The notes: a model not told the origin generated them from the sequence alone. A DNA stretch of 64,000 nt from Nostoc sp. NIES-4103 (GCF_002368335.1 NZ_AP018288.1:4818523-4882522), one strand, 5' to 3'; counted from the first letter of the stretch, positions 1 through 10,188 are shown. Translations and numbers: made by a program.

Positions 1-84
1 ATCTCCCCCATCTCCCCATCCCCCCACCTAAGCCCTAAAATAGAAAGGTTGTAATAAAATCCAAGCAATCTGGAGAAACTAGCT

Positions 85-321
85 ATGTCTCGTCGCTGTG
101 AATTAACTGGTAAAAAGGCAAATAACGCCTTTGCAATTTCTCACTCTCACCGCCGTACCAAACGCCTTCAGCACGCCAATTTGCAAACCAAGCGTGTTTG
201 GTGGGAAAGTGGAAATCGTTGGGTAAAACTGAAGCTATCTACCAAAGCCATCAAAACCCTGGAAATCAAAGGGTTAGAAGCAATGGCTAAAGAAGCAGGA
301 ATTAACCTGAATCATTACTAA
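85..321 (+). CDS. rpmB: 50S ribosomal protein L28
   Basis: A 78-residue basic protein with the typical L28 start ([11 protein letters not shown]), the central NLQTKRVWW segment and the C-terminal KALKTIE-like stretch (here [10 protein letters not shown]). L28 is a component of the large ribosomal subunit. The length matches the bacterial family and the ATG is the only sensible start. It is a single gene here. A perfect palindrome with a T run lies about 390 bp downstream, after a repeat-rich gap. Confidence 0.98.
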   Translation: MSRRCELTGKKANNAFAISHSHRRTKRLQHANLQTKRVWWESGNRWVKLKLSTKAIKTLEIKGLEAMAKEAGINLNHY

Positions 322-395
322 GTTTCTCAACTAAGAGGTTGTTTGGAAAGTCGCTAAGTATACTAGAAACCCCGCTCAAAGCCTCTCCCCGAAAC

Positions 396-563
396 CTACC
401 GTGTACACACTTTGTCGGATTCACCCCCCTTAATCCCCCCGAAGATCGGGGGGAGACTAGACAATTTAGTTCCCTCCCCTTTATAAGGGGAGGGTTAGGG
501 TGGGGTAAAGCTAAGCCCACACTCAGGTTAATAAGCTATTTCAGACTTGTGTGTACACCGTAG
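396..563. repeat. MITE-like element A, copy 1
   Basis: Bounded by inverted ends CTACCGTGTACACAC (396-410) and its near-complement GTGTGTACACCGTAG (549-563), with 14 of 15 positions pairing. The interior is GC-rich (ACCCCCCTTAATCCC, then a CCTCCCC...GGGGAGG hairpin). The same ends and interior motifs recur at 10949-11434. No transposase is encoded, so it is a non-autonomous or relic element. Confidence 0.7.
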
Positions 564-707
564 TTATAGACACGGGAAGGGGGTTAGGGGGTTAGGTCTT
601 TGATTACTTTGATATTTCGCATAATACTTTTGAAACATCCTCCAAGGCTGGTAATACATGCCTTAATCCTTGGAAAGTTATCTGGAATCGAGAATATTTA
701 CACTACT

Positions 708-734
708 AACCTCCCGATATCGGGAGGTTTTTAA
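708..734 (+). terminator. Palindromic terminator-like hairpin
   Basis: A perfect 22-bp palindrome (708-729, centre GATATC, arms with CCTCCC/GGGAGG) followed by TTT and an AT-rich tract. It fits a Rho-independent terminator reading rightwards, possibly for rpmB, although it is about 390 bp beyond the stop codon. Confidence 0.6.
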
Positions 735-1119
735 TTACTTAATATTATTTAGCACCTGACTGATATGTTTCCTTTAACCAGTGGGTACTATAACCTTACT
801 CCCCTAACTATATCTTCATGAAGTTGCCTTCAGATGAGATACATTTTGTAAAAGTTCCTGTGAAGTTATGGTTTTATTACTCTTTTTTGGCTACCAATTA
901 ATGGCAGAAAAAATCAGTATTTTCCATAAAAAATAAAAATTTAATAAATGGTATAAATTAGAAAAATTATTTCTGTATCTTTATTGCATTTTCGCTAGCT
1001 AACATCAGGCAATTATTTACAGAACGAAAAATTTTCATTATGTTTGTCAATTTCAGACCAAACATAATCCTGGATTAAAAATGATTTCGTAATTAGCGTT
1101 ACTTGGCAGGAAAGCAGCT

Positions 1120-4100
1120 ATGTCTAAAAAACTTCGGCTAGTCAAGATAATAATCAAAATATCTAAACAACTTTTTAATAGTTCTATATCTATCATCAAA
1201 AAACAGATTATTTGGCTGCTACGAACTTTATTTGTCACCAAGAGACGACGAGGCTCGGTAAATGCTGGTTTTGTCTTGCCAACAGTAGTCATGGTATCGC
1301 TAGTAGTTGTACTGTTAACTACAGCAATTTTATTGAGGTCTTTTGAACGTTCTAAAAATGCCAGCAATGTCCGTGTCAACGAAACTGTTTTAAGAGCAGC
1401 AGCACCAGCTCTTGACCGGGCTAAAGCAAAATTAGAAAAGTTATTTCAAGACCCCCGATTACCACGTTCAACTCCCTCAGACTTTTCATTAAGTCAGGTG
1501 ATTACCGATAACATTAACGAATATACCTTTGGTGATGAGACACAGTTGAAATTGGTTAAGGATGTTGACAGTGATGGCAGTGTTGTAGCCGATGAAACTT
1601 CTAAATCAGTCTGGAAATATCCTGTTGATACTGATAATGACGGCAAATTTGATAGTTTTGCTTTGTACGGAATTTATTTTAAAACTCCTACCACTACTAG
1701 GGCTAGAAGTTCCCTAGAGGCAAGGGCACAACCAATGGATGAAGGCCTTTCAGCTGGTCGATGTTCTACTAATGTTGCGACTAGTGCGGATCTGGTAGGT
1801 AGTCAGGGTTGGTATAAAGTAGCTGGCAAGCTGAAAAGAAGTATTTTTGTTTATACGACTACTGTGCCGATTACTACAGAGCCAACTTCAGCAACATTTG
1901 GTAGTGATTATACGAAGTATCAAACATTTAAAGGCAACAAAGGCTTTGCCGCTTTAGAGTATCAGCAAGACCGGGAAAGAGTGCCACTCACCAATAATGC
2001 CGTAATTTATGAAAATGATCTGGAGATTTCCCCCGGAGGTGGACTCAGAATTAATGGACGTATCTTTACCAACGGTAATTTGCTAACAAGAAATCCAGTA
2101 AGATTTTATCAAGTTAGCAGTCCTTACTCTTGCTATTACACAGAGGAAAACAGCAAAATTGTTGTTGCTGGCAATGTAATCAACACTCGAATCAGTGAAA
2201 GCTTAGATACATCTAGTACCAATACTGTAGTAGTAGATTTCTTTAAAGATGCCAAACCTTACTCTGGCTCTAATGCTAATATTAACAACACCAATAAGAG
2301 CGTACCTACAGCAGTTTACGGAAATCAAGCAGGTTTTAACGACGCGGCGTATGCTCAACGAATTAAACATTTAGTAGATGCAGCTAGTAGTATAGCTTTG
2401 GCATCCCTGCCTAAAGAAGTTCAAGATGGAATTACCTCTGCTCAACAGGCTGATCCTACACTCTCAGACAGTGATGCAAAGACACAGCAGCTGACGACCT
2501 ACTTCAAGAAGCGGACACGGCGTGTTCCCTATGCAGAGGTGCCTGTGGGTGGCAATGCGTTAGTCAGAACTGATTCCCCAACTTATGACTATACAACAAC
2601 TAGCCCACTTCAAGACAGTGGTGATGCACTTAGACCAGTGGATGTGTGGGCTTTTCCCTTCGATCCCAGTGATGGTACTACTGAGACTGGTGGTTATGCT
2701 GGCATAGGGATTCAAACCCAGACTGATACTAATAAGATTTATTTGCCAGCAACAGATCCAGCTGTTTTAAGAAATCAGACTACGCGACAAGAACTACGAA
2801 TTGGCGATCGCGTTTTAGTAGGCAATAACTTACCACAATACTGGTACGACGGTACCAAATTTGTCAGTTCCGAAAAAGGACAGAATATTTCTGGCAAGCA
2901 ATGGGATAACAATAGCAATATTCGTCAGCGTTTCACCCAAGCTATCCAACTAGATGATTTGGGGTCTACAGAACGGAATGGTTTCTGGGAAAGAGTAGCA
3001 TCTGAAAAACCCACAGGCCCTCTGGATGTTGTTGGCGGTTTGCGCGTTGTTACTGGTACAGGAATTTACTTGCCTGATAATCGTACTCCCACCAGCACTA
3101 CAGCAGAATTTACAGCTGATCTTGACCTCACAAATGCTACAGATAAAGGTACAGATAAAGTGTGGTCTGATAGGATGCCGATGGGCGTTAAAAGCACTAG
3201 TGATGGCTTACCCAACGCTCACACACCTTATCTGAAAATGCGGGCGACAGTAGTTTATCACTACCAAGATTCATTTTATGATCCTAAGACTCCCAGCACT
3301 TATCAAACTCCCATAGCCTGTGTTGCTAATTACTATGACCCCACCAACAGTACCACAGCAAAGAACAGAGCTACAGATTTTGGAGGTAATGATCTGACAG
3401 GCTTAACAGGAGTATCCACAATTGATCCTGATAGTCCTGCGAATACAAATAACAAATCTCTTAACGGCATTGTCTACTCGGCTTCTGGCTTATCAACAAC
3501 TAGTTACACAGCAGCATTAAACTACCAAAAAGAACTGAAATATCCCAATGGACGCTGGGTAAATAAGCCACTGAGGGATGCTTTAGCTAATACTGGAAAT
3601 CTCACCCTTTCTCAACAAGCAACAATTGATTCTGCGGTATGTGCCTTGAAAATTTTGGATGGTACTATTGGAGCGCCCACAAATACCGCAGTTCCACATG
3701 GTGCTATTAGGGAACTAACTTTTCTTGATGCTAGGCAGATTAGGGCGGTTGATAAGCCGTACTCTGACAGCGCCACAAAATACGATTTAGATGTAGAATT
3801 TCGTCAGCCTTTAGAAATTCGTACCACCGTCTTGGATTTGAATTTACTCAGAACAACATCTAAGACTGATGGGGAGTATCTATTGCCCAATAGTGGCATT
3901 ATTTACGCCACTCGTGATGATGCTCTACCAGATGTCAGCAGCGCTAGCAATCCAAACTCTGCCACTATTGCAGAAATAGATTTAAGTTCCAAAGACTTTA
4001 AGCTAGACCCTACTCGCCGGCCTAACGGCATTATGCTGATTAATGGTAGTAATTTAAGTCGTGTCTCAACTTATAGATCAGAGGAAAAAGGCTTGATTTT

Positions 4101-6366
4101 AGCATCTGATCTACCTGTATATATCAAGGGTAATTTTAATATACACACCAAGCAAGAGTTTTTGGCAACTTTAGACAGCACTACTTGGAATAACTTTTAT
4201 CTTCGTGGAAGTACTCCTGCAAGTCGTCTTGACTCCAATTTCGCCTGTCGCAAAGGTCAATTTTCCAGTTGTGATGAAGGAGAATCATGGCGGTCAGCAA
4301 CGGTACTGGCTGATGCTATTACTGTGTTGTCTGGTAACTTCCAAGAAGGCTGGCGCAATGAAGGAAACTACGACCTGAATGATAATTATGGTAATTATCC
4401 TGTAGGTTTTGACTTCAATGGTGATGGCAAAATTAAGGAAGCAACAACAGTAACACTTAATGAAACAGCCATTGGATTTGATGTCAACGGCAATAAGATA
4501 ACTGATACAGCAGTCACTCAGCTTGATGAAACAGTAATTAAAGCTGACCTGAATGGTAACGGTAATATGACTGATACGGCAGTTGATATCAATGAAAGTA
4601 ACATCACCGCAACTGTAGCAGCTAGATTAAGCGGTTTCTGGAATAATAACTTCGTTACTAGCCGTGACTTTCAAGATAGTACTTACTCTTCACCTCCAAC
4701 TGGCGTTTCAGGGAATCTCTCTGCTGATTCTTATTCTTCTTACTTCAACAACTTTGTGACTCCAATTCAGCGTCGGGTAACATTTTCTGAGTATGTGATG
4801 GAAATATGCCGCAAACCAACAATAACAGCTTGCAAGGCCAGTGATTGGGTAGTTGGTTATGACGTGAACAATGATGGTGATTTAGACGATTTGGCTGGAT
4901 ATGATTTTAACAATGATGGCGATTTAGACGATAGTGAAGCAGATTTGAATCTAGATTTTAATGGTGACGGTGATAAATTGCCCTCTTATAAGGAAAGGGA
5001 TTTAAACAACGATAGCGACCTCAATAATGCTATCTATGACAAGAATAGTGATGGTGATTTAAATGACAGTGAAACAGATGCAGATGTAAATACTGACCTT
5101 GACGGCGATGGGAATAAAACAGCTGATGTCAAGGAACAAGACATCAAAGCAAAGCAAAGAATTACAGAAAAATACCTCAAGGCAAACGCATTAATTACAT
5201 CCTCTGATACTCCTGACCCTAATGCTTACAGTGCTGATCGTCTTGTTGCGGGTACTACTGCTCGCCCTGCATTAGAAGCAGATAGAAATTATCCTCGTCG
5301 GGTTGCTTTTGTCAGGGATGGAAATAACTTGAAACTAACCGCTACTAATAGAAGACCTATTCCTATAGGGATTAACACTGATGCAAAAGTAAACTACTAT
5401 CCATATTCTACTCAAACCATAAACGGTAAGACATACAGTGCCTTCAGTACCAGTGATGACACTAAGCGACCACGTACCCAAACTAACGCTCTGTGGTTTA
5501 GAACATGGAGAAACCTTGGAAATCCTGGAGACAGAAACTACGCTGCAACATATCCACTGAAAATTGACAACATCAGCAGCCTAAGTGAAACAACAAATCA
5601 ACCTTTGTTAATACCAGTATTGCAAATTCAGTTTCCCTTTCAAGCACCAGCTGACACAAATAATCTACAGGAATCGGATAACGGCAATGGAGTCATTGCA
5701 AGAAGTGATTGGTTACAACGTGCTACACCTACAGAAACAAATGTTGTATTTGCTCAAGGTGATACACCAAGTCGCCCACCCACTACAGACAATACTGGTG
5801 AACTTGGCGGTGGTTTAGAGAACTTTATACGTTTATTAGAAAATTGGTCATCGAGAGATTTAACAGCTCGTGGCTCTTTTATTCAGTTTAAACGTAGCTC
5901 TTATGCCACAGCACCTTGGCAAGGGATGATTGCTGAACATAATGGTGACAGTAAAGGCTACAGCAAAGGCTACAGTACCACCGGAACAACAATTTTTGGC
6001 TATCCACAGGCTTATCACATTACCTCAAATAACATTGTTAATACTACTTCTTACAAACAAGGTCGTTCACCTTTCTACGTTACACCTAACCGTGCTTGGG
6101 GTTTTGATGTTGCTTTGTTAACACAGTTACCTGACTTGTTCTCTCAGCGCTTTACTTCACCAGCACTCAATCCTCCCAATGAGTTTTACAGAGAAGTACC
6201 GCGAGATGACAAGTGGGTGCAAACTTTGTTGTGTGCTGCTCAAGTTGATAGTACTGGTGGCTACGACTACGCTGATACTAAATATAATGAGCCTGCTGCT
6301 GGTAGTAATCCAGCAAAGACATACAAATACGCTGTTAGTTCAGACCAACGTTTTAGTTGCCCTTGA
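1120..6366 (+). CDS. hpsA: Hormogonium polysaccharide biosynthesis protein HpsA
   Basis: A 1748-residue protein heading the hps gene order seen in Nostoc punctiforme, where the locus is needed for hormogonium polysaccharide and gliding. Residues 45-75 form a prepilin-like segment: a basic stretch (KRRRG), then G50/F51 and a hydrophobic helix. Residue +5 is Thr rather than Glu, as in GspK/PilX-like minor pseudopilins. The long remainder is Ser/Thr/Asn-rich and probably extracytoplasmic. Three clusters of Asp/Asn/Gly loops resembling EF-hand or dockerin calcium loops lie at about residues 148-180, 1097-1165 and 1248-1335. The ATG at 1120 is chosen; the basic N-terminal 50 residues would be the leader. 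The gene is followed at once by three pseudopilin genes, so a role as a pseudopilus-associated secreted factor is an inference from context. The biochemical function of the family is unknown to me. Confidence 0.88.
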   Translation: MSKKLRLVKIIIKISKQLFNSSISIIKKQIIWLLRTLFVTKRRRGSVNAGFVLPTVVMVSLVVVLLTTAILLRSFERSKNASNVRVNETVLRAAAPALDRAKAKLEKLFQDPRLPRSTPSDFSLSQVITDNINEYTFGDETQLKLVKDVDSDGSVVADETSKSVWKYPVDTDNDGKFDSFALYGIYFKTPTTTRARSSLEARAQPMDEGLSAGRCSTNVATSADLVGSQGWYKVAGKLKRSIFVYTTTVPITTEPTSATFGSDYTKYQTFKGNKGFAALEYQQDRERVPLTNNAVIYENDLEISPGGGLRINGRIFTNGNLLTRNPVRFYQVSSPYSCYYTEENSKIVVAGNVINTRISESLDTSSTNTVVVDFFKDAKPYSGSNANINNTNKSVPTAVYGNQAGFNDAAYAQRIKHLVDAASSIALASLPKEVQDGITSAQQADPTLSDSDAKTQQLTTYFKKRTRRVPYAEVPVGGNALVRTDSPTYDYTTTSPLQDSGDALRPVDVWAFPFDPSDGTTETGGYAGIGIQTQTDTNKIYLPATDPAVLRNQTTRQELRIGDRVLVGNNLPQYWYDGTKFVSSEKGQNISGKQWDNNSNIRQRFTQAIQLDDLGSTERNGFWERVASEKPTGPLDVVGGLRVVTGTGIYLPDNRTPTSTTAEFTADLDLTNATDKGTDKVWSDRMPMGVKSTSDGLPNAHTPYLKMRATVVYHYQDSFYDPKTPSTYQTPIACVANYYDPTNSTTAKNRATDFGGNDLTGLTGVSTIDPDSPANTNNKSLNGIVYSASGLSTTSYTAALNYQKELKYPNGRWVNKPLRDALANTGNLTLSQQATIDSAVCALKILDGTIGAPTNTAVPHGAIRELTFLDARQIRAVDKPYSDSATKYDLDVEFRQPLEIRTTVLDLNLLRTTSKTDGEYLLPNSGIIYATRDDALPDVSSASNPNSATIAEIDLSSKDFKLDPTRRPNGIMLINGSNLSRVSTYRSEEKGLILASDLPVYIKGNFNIHTKQEFLATLDSTTWNNFYLRGSTPASRLDSNFACRKGQFSSCDEGESWRSATVLADAITVLSGNFQEGWRNEGNYDLNDNYGNYPVGFDFNGDGKIKEATTVTLNETAIGFDVNGNKITDTAVTQLDETVIKADLNGNGNMTDTAVDINESNITATVAARLSGFWNNNFVTSRDFQDSTYSSPPTGVSGNLSADSYSSYFNNFVTPIQRRVTFSEYVMEICRKPTITACKASDWVVGYDVNNDGDLDDLAGYDFNNDGDLDDSEADLNLDFNGDGDKLPSYKERDLNNDSDLNNAIYDKNSDGDLNDSETDADVNTDLDGDGNKTADVKEQDIKAKQRITEKYLKANALITSSDTPDPNAYSADRLVAGTTARPALEADRNYPRRVAFVRDGNNLKLTATNRRPIPIGINTDAKVNYYPYSTQTINGKTYSAFSTSDDTKRPRTQTNALWFRTWRNLGNPGDRNYAATYPLKIDNISSLSETTNQPLLIPVLQIQFPFQAPADTNNLQESDNGNGVIARSDWLQRATPTETNVVFAQGDTPSRPPTTDNTGELGGGLENFIRLLENWSSRDLTARGSFIQFKRSSYATAPWQGMIAEHNGDSKGYSKGYSTTGTTIFGYPQAYHITSNNIVNTTSYKQGRSPFYVTPNRAWGFDVALLTQLPDLFSQRFTSPALNPPNEFYREVPRDDKWVQTLLCAAQVDSTGGYDYADTKYNEPAAGSNPAKTYKYAVSSDQRFSCP

Positions 6367-6502
6367 TATAGCAATCGGTGGCAAAGTTGTAAGAAAATTC
6401 ACCCCCCGCCTTACCAAGGGAGGACTACAGGGGGGTTACGACTAGCTCAAATTCTCACGAATGATTTAGGACTGTTACATAACCTATCTAAATTGCTGAA
6501 TT

Positions 6503-7228
6503 ATGATTGCTCACAAACAGCAACAACCATCTTTATCTAGTCAATCAGGTTTCACCATTGTTGAATCATTGGTAGCTATTCTAGTTGTTGCCATTTTAAT
6601 AGCGGCGATCGCACCTGTGATTGTCTTATCTGTGGCAACACGGGTGCAAGCAAAACGTATTGAAACTGCCACCGATGCTGCTAAAAGCTACATAGATGGT
6701 ATTAGAACAGGAATAATTGCAGCACCTGCATCTCCGATTACAGGCACAACTGACGAATTTGCTATATCTGACTATGATCCTCCTGCTGTGGGAAGCTTAA
6801 CCTGTACGGCAAATGATTACTGTTCTGTACCAGCAAGCAATTTGTATTGTGTTTCTTTGAATGGCCAGAACTGTACCACCACTAGTACCAACAACTTTGT
6901 AATTCAAGCGATTCGCTATAACAAAGGTACTTTAACCGGAACCAGTACCAATCTTGTTGATCCTGCAAAGGGGTATCAGTTGGGGATACGTGTTTATAGG
7001 GCAGATGGCTTTGCTGACAGCATTCCTTTGAAAAAAACAAAAGCAACTCCTCCTAATCCTAAACAACCAACTTTTGCAGCGGGTTTAGGCGATCGCAAAA
7101 CACCCTTAGTAGAAATTACTACAGAAATCACCAAAGGAGTGAGATTCAGTGATTTGTGCGATCGTTTGAAAAAACCTACTCCGACACCTCCTCCTAGTCC
7201 TGATCCCAATGCTCAATCTCAGTGCTAA
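6503..7228 (+). CDS. hpsB: Hormogonium polysaccharide secretion pseudopilin HpsB
   Basis: A 241-residue type IV prepilin-like protein. The cleavage/methylation signal is G16/F17 followed by TIVES, with Glu at +5, then a hydrophobic helix to about residue 45 and an amphipathic helix. Cysteines at about residues 104-127 may form disulfides outside the membrane. The C-terminus is Pro-rich (TPTPPPSPDP). It should be processed by PilD-type prepilin peptidase and assembled in a type II-like pseudopilus. It lies between hpsA and hpsC with short gaps, which suggests one transcript. The name follows the conserved hps order. Confidence 0.85.
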   Translation: MIAHKQQQPSLSSQSGFTIVESLVAILVVAILIAAIAPVIVLSVATRVQAKRIETATDAAKSYIDGIRTGIIAAPASPITGTTDEFAISDYDPPAVGSLTCTANDYCSVPASNLYCVSLNGQNCTTTSTNNFVIQAIRYNKGTLTGTSTNLVDPAKGYQLGIRVYRADGFADSIPLKKTKATPPNPKQPTFAAGLGDRKTPLVEITTEITKGVRFSDLCDRLKKPTPTPPPSPDPNAQSQC

Positions 7229-7261
7229 AAATCTACAAATTTTCAAGGAAAACTCAGTATT

Positions 7262-8215
7262 ATGAGTCCACTTAAATGGCTTTTAAGTAATCAGCTAAAA
7301 CGCTCAAGAGTGAAACAAACAAACGGTGGTTTTACCCTGATTGAGTTATTGGTAGGTATCATTTTAGCTTTTTTGGTCATCACTCCTTTGATGGGATTTA
7401 TGATCAGCGTCATGGATAGCGATCGTAAAGAGCAAGCGAAAGCAAATACTGAGCAAGACATTAAAGCAGCACTTGATTATATCGCACGAGATTTACAGCA
7501 GGCAGTTTACATATATAATGCTGCTGGAATAGCTAGCATTAGAAGCCAACTACCTAAGTCATCTAATGCAGACGAGAAGAACAATTTTTTTCCTGTACTT
7601 GTGTTTTGGAAACGACAGTTTCTTCCAGAAAAACTTACTGTCGGTAGTGAAAAAGATGATACGTTCGTTTATTCCCTCGTTGCCTATTATCTAATTAAAG
7701 ACAATAACTCTACATGGTCTAATGCTGCCCGTATTGGTAGATTTCAAATTAGTAATGGCTATGGCAGCACTGAGACTGATATCGACACCAATAGAGATCG
7801 TGGATTTCAAATGTTCAAATTGCAAGATGAAGGCGATCTCAAAAGCAAAATGAATAAATGGGTCAAGAAAAGCGGCGAGGCGTACACACAAGACATTTTG
7901 CCTCTTGTTGATTATATCGATCAGACTACAACAGATACGACTGCTAATCCAGCACCAACCTGTTCAACTGGAGAGATGGTTCCACAATATTCAGGAACTG
8001 GAGATGCTGTTGCTACAAACAATGTGAAAACACGCGGTTTCTATGTTTGTGTTGACTCAGATAAAACTGTTGCAGAAGTTTATTTACGTGGCAATGCTTT
8101 AGCTAAAATTCAAAATAATAATATAAATTACGTTCAAGATATTGACAGCCAAAAAATTTATTTCCCTCAAGCCAGTATTCGAGTACAAGGCATTGGCTTC
8201 TTATTTACTCAATAA
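7262..8215 (+). CDS. hpsC: Hormogonium polysaccharide secretion pseudopilin HpsC
   Basis: A 317-residue prepilin-like protein of the PilW/GspJ type. The signal is G23/F24 followed by TLIELLVG, with Glu at +5, and a hydrophobic helix to about residue 52 (including the ITPLMGFM stretch) continuing into a long amphipathic helix (EQDIKAALDYIARDLQQAV). This helix pattern is characteristic of minor pseudopilin J. The start is 33 bp after the hpsB stop, so it is probably co-transcribed. The expected role is a minor pseudopilin at the tip of the hps secretion apparatus. Confidence 0.84.
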   Translation: MSPLKWLLSNQLKRSRVKQTNGGFTLIELLVGIILAFLVITPLMGFMISVMDSDRKEQAKANTEQDIKAALDYIARDLQQAVYIYNAAGIASIRSQLPKSSNADEKNNFFPVLVFWKRQFLPEKLTVGSEKDDTFVYSLVAYYLIKDNNSTWSNAARIGRFQISNGYGSTETDIDTNRDRGFQMFKLQDEGDLKSKMNKWVKKSGEAYTQDILPLVDYIDQTTTDTTANPAPTCSTGEMVPQYSGTGDAVATNNVKTRGFYVCVDSDKTVAEVYLRGNALAKIQNNNINYVQDIDSQKIYFPQASIRVQGIGFLFTQ

Positions 8216-8323
8216 TTAAATATTAGTTATTTCATTTAGTGTTTATTTTTCAGTCTGATTTTTCAAATATCATTTATTGACTTTACTTTGTCAATTATTC
8301 CTCTCAATACAAGGTAGTTTTTT

Positions 8324-8992
8324 ATGAATAACCTATTACTAAATAAGATATTACAGAAAATCCCTATAAAATTATTAATCCTAAAATTCACTAATGCTTC
8401 TCAAATTGAGAAAGAAAATGATGGATTTAGCTTAATTGAACTTATAGTAGTAACAGTTATGTTGGGAATTTTGGCAGGAATTGCTGCTCCTAGTTGGTTT
8501 GCATTTGTCAATAGACAAAGGGTCAATAAAACTAATGATGTAGTTTTGTCAGCAATCCAAGACACCCAACGAGAAGCAAAAAAAAAGAAACTTAGTTACA
8601 GTGTCAGTTTTAAAGTTGAAAGTCAAGTTCCTAAAATTGTGATTCATCCTGATTCTGAAACTGCATCTTCCATAGCTAGTAATCGTTGGCAGGTATTAGG
8701 CAAAGATTTAGAAATCAAACCAGGACAATTAAAACTTTTGACAAATCTTACCAGTAAAAATACAGCTGGCGCTTCTGTTAACTCAAATTATAACTATCTA
8801 AACACACCACAAACAATTACCTTTGATTACATGGGTACGCTCATAAATCCTAACTTTGGAACAGCCACAGCACCTTCAACAGAACCACCAGGTATCAAAG
8901 TTGTAGTAGTTGCTAATAATATCAAACGTTGTGTGACTGTAAAAACTATTCTAGGTGCAATGCTGACACAGAAAGATGATAAATGTAATTAA
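8324..8992 (+). CDS. hpsD: FimT/GspH-type pseudopilin at the hpsD position
   Basis: A 222-residue prepilin with an unusually long leader (34 residues), cleavage site G34/F35 followed by SLIELIVV, Glu at +5, and the FimT/GspH-like continuation AAPSWFAFVNRQRVN. The C-terminal domain has the pair NYMGTL...RCVTVKTILGAML, closely resembling the pseudopilin at 10189-10740, so the two are paralogues. Its place between hpsC and hpsE is the basis for the hpsD name, which is less certain than the fold. The stop is 5 bp before the hpsE ATG, indicating tight coupling. Confidence 0.75.
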   Translation: MNNLLLNKILQKIPIKLLILKFTNASQIEKENDGFSLIELIVVTVMLGILAGIAAPSWFAFVNRQRVNKTNDVVLSAIQDTQREAKKKKLSYSVSFKVESQVPKIVIHPDSETASSIASNRWQVLGKDLEIKPGQLKLLTNLTSKNTAGASVNSNYNYLNTPQTITFDYMGTLINPNFGTATAPSTEPPGIKVVVVANNIKRCVTVKTILGAMLTQKDDKCN

Positions 8993-8997
8993 ATAAT

Positions 8998-10020
8998 ATG
9001 ATAATAGATATTGAATTGACTGTAGCGATTCCAACTTATAACGGGGCAAGTCGCTTACCAGAGTTGCTAGAAAAATTACGAAATCAAATTTCTACTGAGC
9101 ACTTTTTATGGGAAATTCTTGTTGTCGATAACAATAGTAATGATGACACAGCCAAAGTTGTGCAAAACTATCAGGAAAATTGGCAATGTGCTTACCCATT
9201 AAAATATTGTTTTGAACAGCAACAGGGAGCAGCTTATGCCAGAAAAAGAGCAGTTAATGAATCTGAAGCTAAATTAATTGCTTTTCTAGATGATGATAAC
9301 TATCCAGAGCCAAACTGGGTAGCAGCAGCTTATGCTTTTGGTCAAAAGTATCCTCACGCAGGGGCTTATGGGAGTCAAATACATGCTCGCTGGGAAGTAG
9401 AACCACCAGAAAACTTTCATCGTATTGCTCCATTTTTGGCAATTACAGAACGAGGTAATTTGCCTTTGTTGTATGAACCATCAAAAAAATTATTACCACC
9501 CTCTGCTGGGCTTGTTGTTCGCCGACAAGCTTGGTTAGATAGCGTACCAAATCAGTCTATTTTAACTGGTAGAGTTACTGGCAACATGCTAACTAGTGAA
9601 GACTTAGAGATGTTGTCTTATATTCAAAAATATGGTTGGGAGATTTGGTACAATCCAGAAATGGAAATTTATCATCAAATACCAAAATCTCGCCTAAAAA
9701 AAGAGTATTTAATTCCATTTTTTCGAGGTATCGGACTTAGCCGTTATGTTACTCGAATGATATCTGTAAGCTTTTGGGCTAGACCAATAGCTTTATTGGC
9801 TTATATGATTAATGATTTACGTAAAATATTATTGTATATACTTAAATATAGATTAAAAATTCAAACAGATTTGGTTGCGGCCTGTGAAATGCAATTATTT
9901 TTAAGTAGTTTGATTAGTCCTTTTTATCTTTGGAGAAATGGCTATTTGAATAAACGTGAGTCCGAAAAGTGGCGTTTTGACCTCTCCCCTAACCCCTCTC
10001 CGACGCGGAGAGGGGAGTAA
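8998..10020 (+). CDS. hpsE: Hormogonium polysaccharide glycosyltransferase HpsE
   Basis: A 340-residue family 2 glycosyltransferase (GT-A fold). Visible motifs are the N-terminal TVAIPTYNGASRLPEL, the nucleotide-binding VVDNNSNDDT (42-51), and the metal-binding acidic triad FLDDDN (98-100). A hydrophobic segment lies near residues 258-290. It starts 5 bp after the upstream pseudopilin stop. The last 13 residues (about 328-340) are encoded by a GC-rich repeat of the CTCTCCCCTAACCCC type that abuts the stop codon, so the native C-terminus was probably shorter or different. The role is building the hormogonium polysaccharide, by family and by operon position. The acceptor is unknown. Confidence 0.85.
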   Translation: MIIDIELTVAIPTYNGASRLPELLEKLRNQISTEHFLWEILVVDNNSNDDTAKVVQNYQENWQCAYPLKYCFEQQQGAAYARKRAVNESEAKLIAFLDDDNYPEPNWVAAAYAFGQKYPHAGAYGSQIHARWEVEPPENFHRIAPFLAITERGNLPLLYEPSKKLLPPSAGLVVRRQAWLDSVPNQSILTGRVTGNMLTSEDLEMLSYIQKYGWEIWYNPEMEIYHQIPKSRLKKEYLIPFFRGIGLSRYVTRMISVSFWARPIALLAYMINDLRKILLYILKYRLKIQTDLVAACEMQLFLSSLISPFYLWRNGYLNKRESEKWRFDLSPNPSPTRRGE

Positions 10021-10079
10021 AACCGTAATTTTTTTTGTTGTTCCTAACTCTCCTAAAAGGCAAGGGAGTTTAGGAGGGA
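9980..10079. repeat. GC-rich repeat overlapping the hpsE 3' end
   Basis: The stretch CTCTCCCCTAACCCCTCTCC (9981-10000) followed by GACGCGGAGAGGGG is an imperfect inverted repeat common in Nostoc genomes. A second arm pair (CTCCTAAA...TTTAGGAGGG) follows to 10079. It supplies the hpsE stop codon and the end of its reading frame. Confidence 0.55.
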
Positions 10080-10188
10080 AAGGTTCATAGAACTGACGTT
10101 AAACAAATAAAATTACTGCTATCACAAAAGTATTGCTATTTCATTGGATAATTAAGTCGGGTGCATAATGCTGTAGGAAAGTACTTGA

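Larger units (their letters stand above)
322..1119. other. Intergenic region with dispersed repeats, rpmB-hpsA
   Basis: No convincing gene. It starts with a segment (about 330-390) that recurs inverted at about 50060-50107, continues with a MITE-like element (396-563) containing GC-rich runs, and has a terminator-like palindrome at 708-729. The rest (740-1119) is AT-rich and probably holds the hpsA promoter and leader. The 72- and 74-codon frames overlapping here only read through the repeats. Confidence 0.7.

Noticed and set aside
1053..1379. A 108-codon minus-strand frame at the hpsA start
   Set aside because: Antisense to the start of hpsA, with no features of its own.
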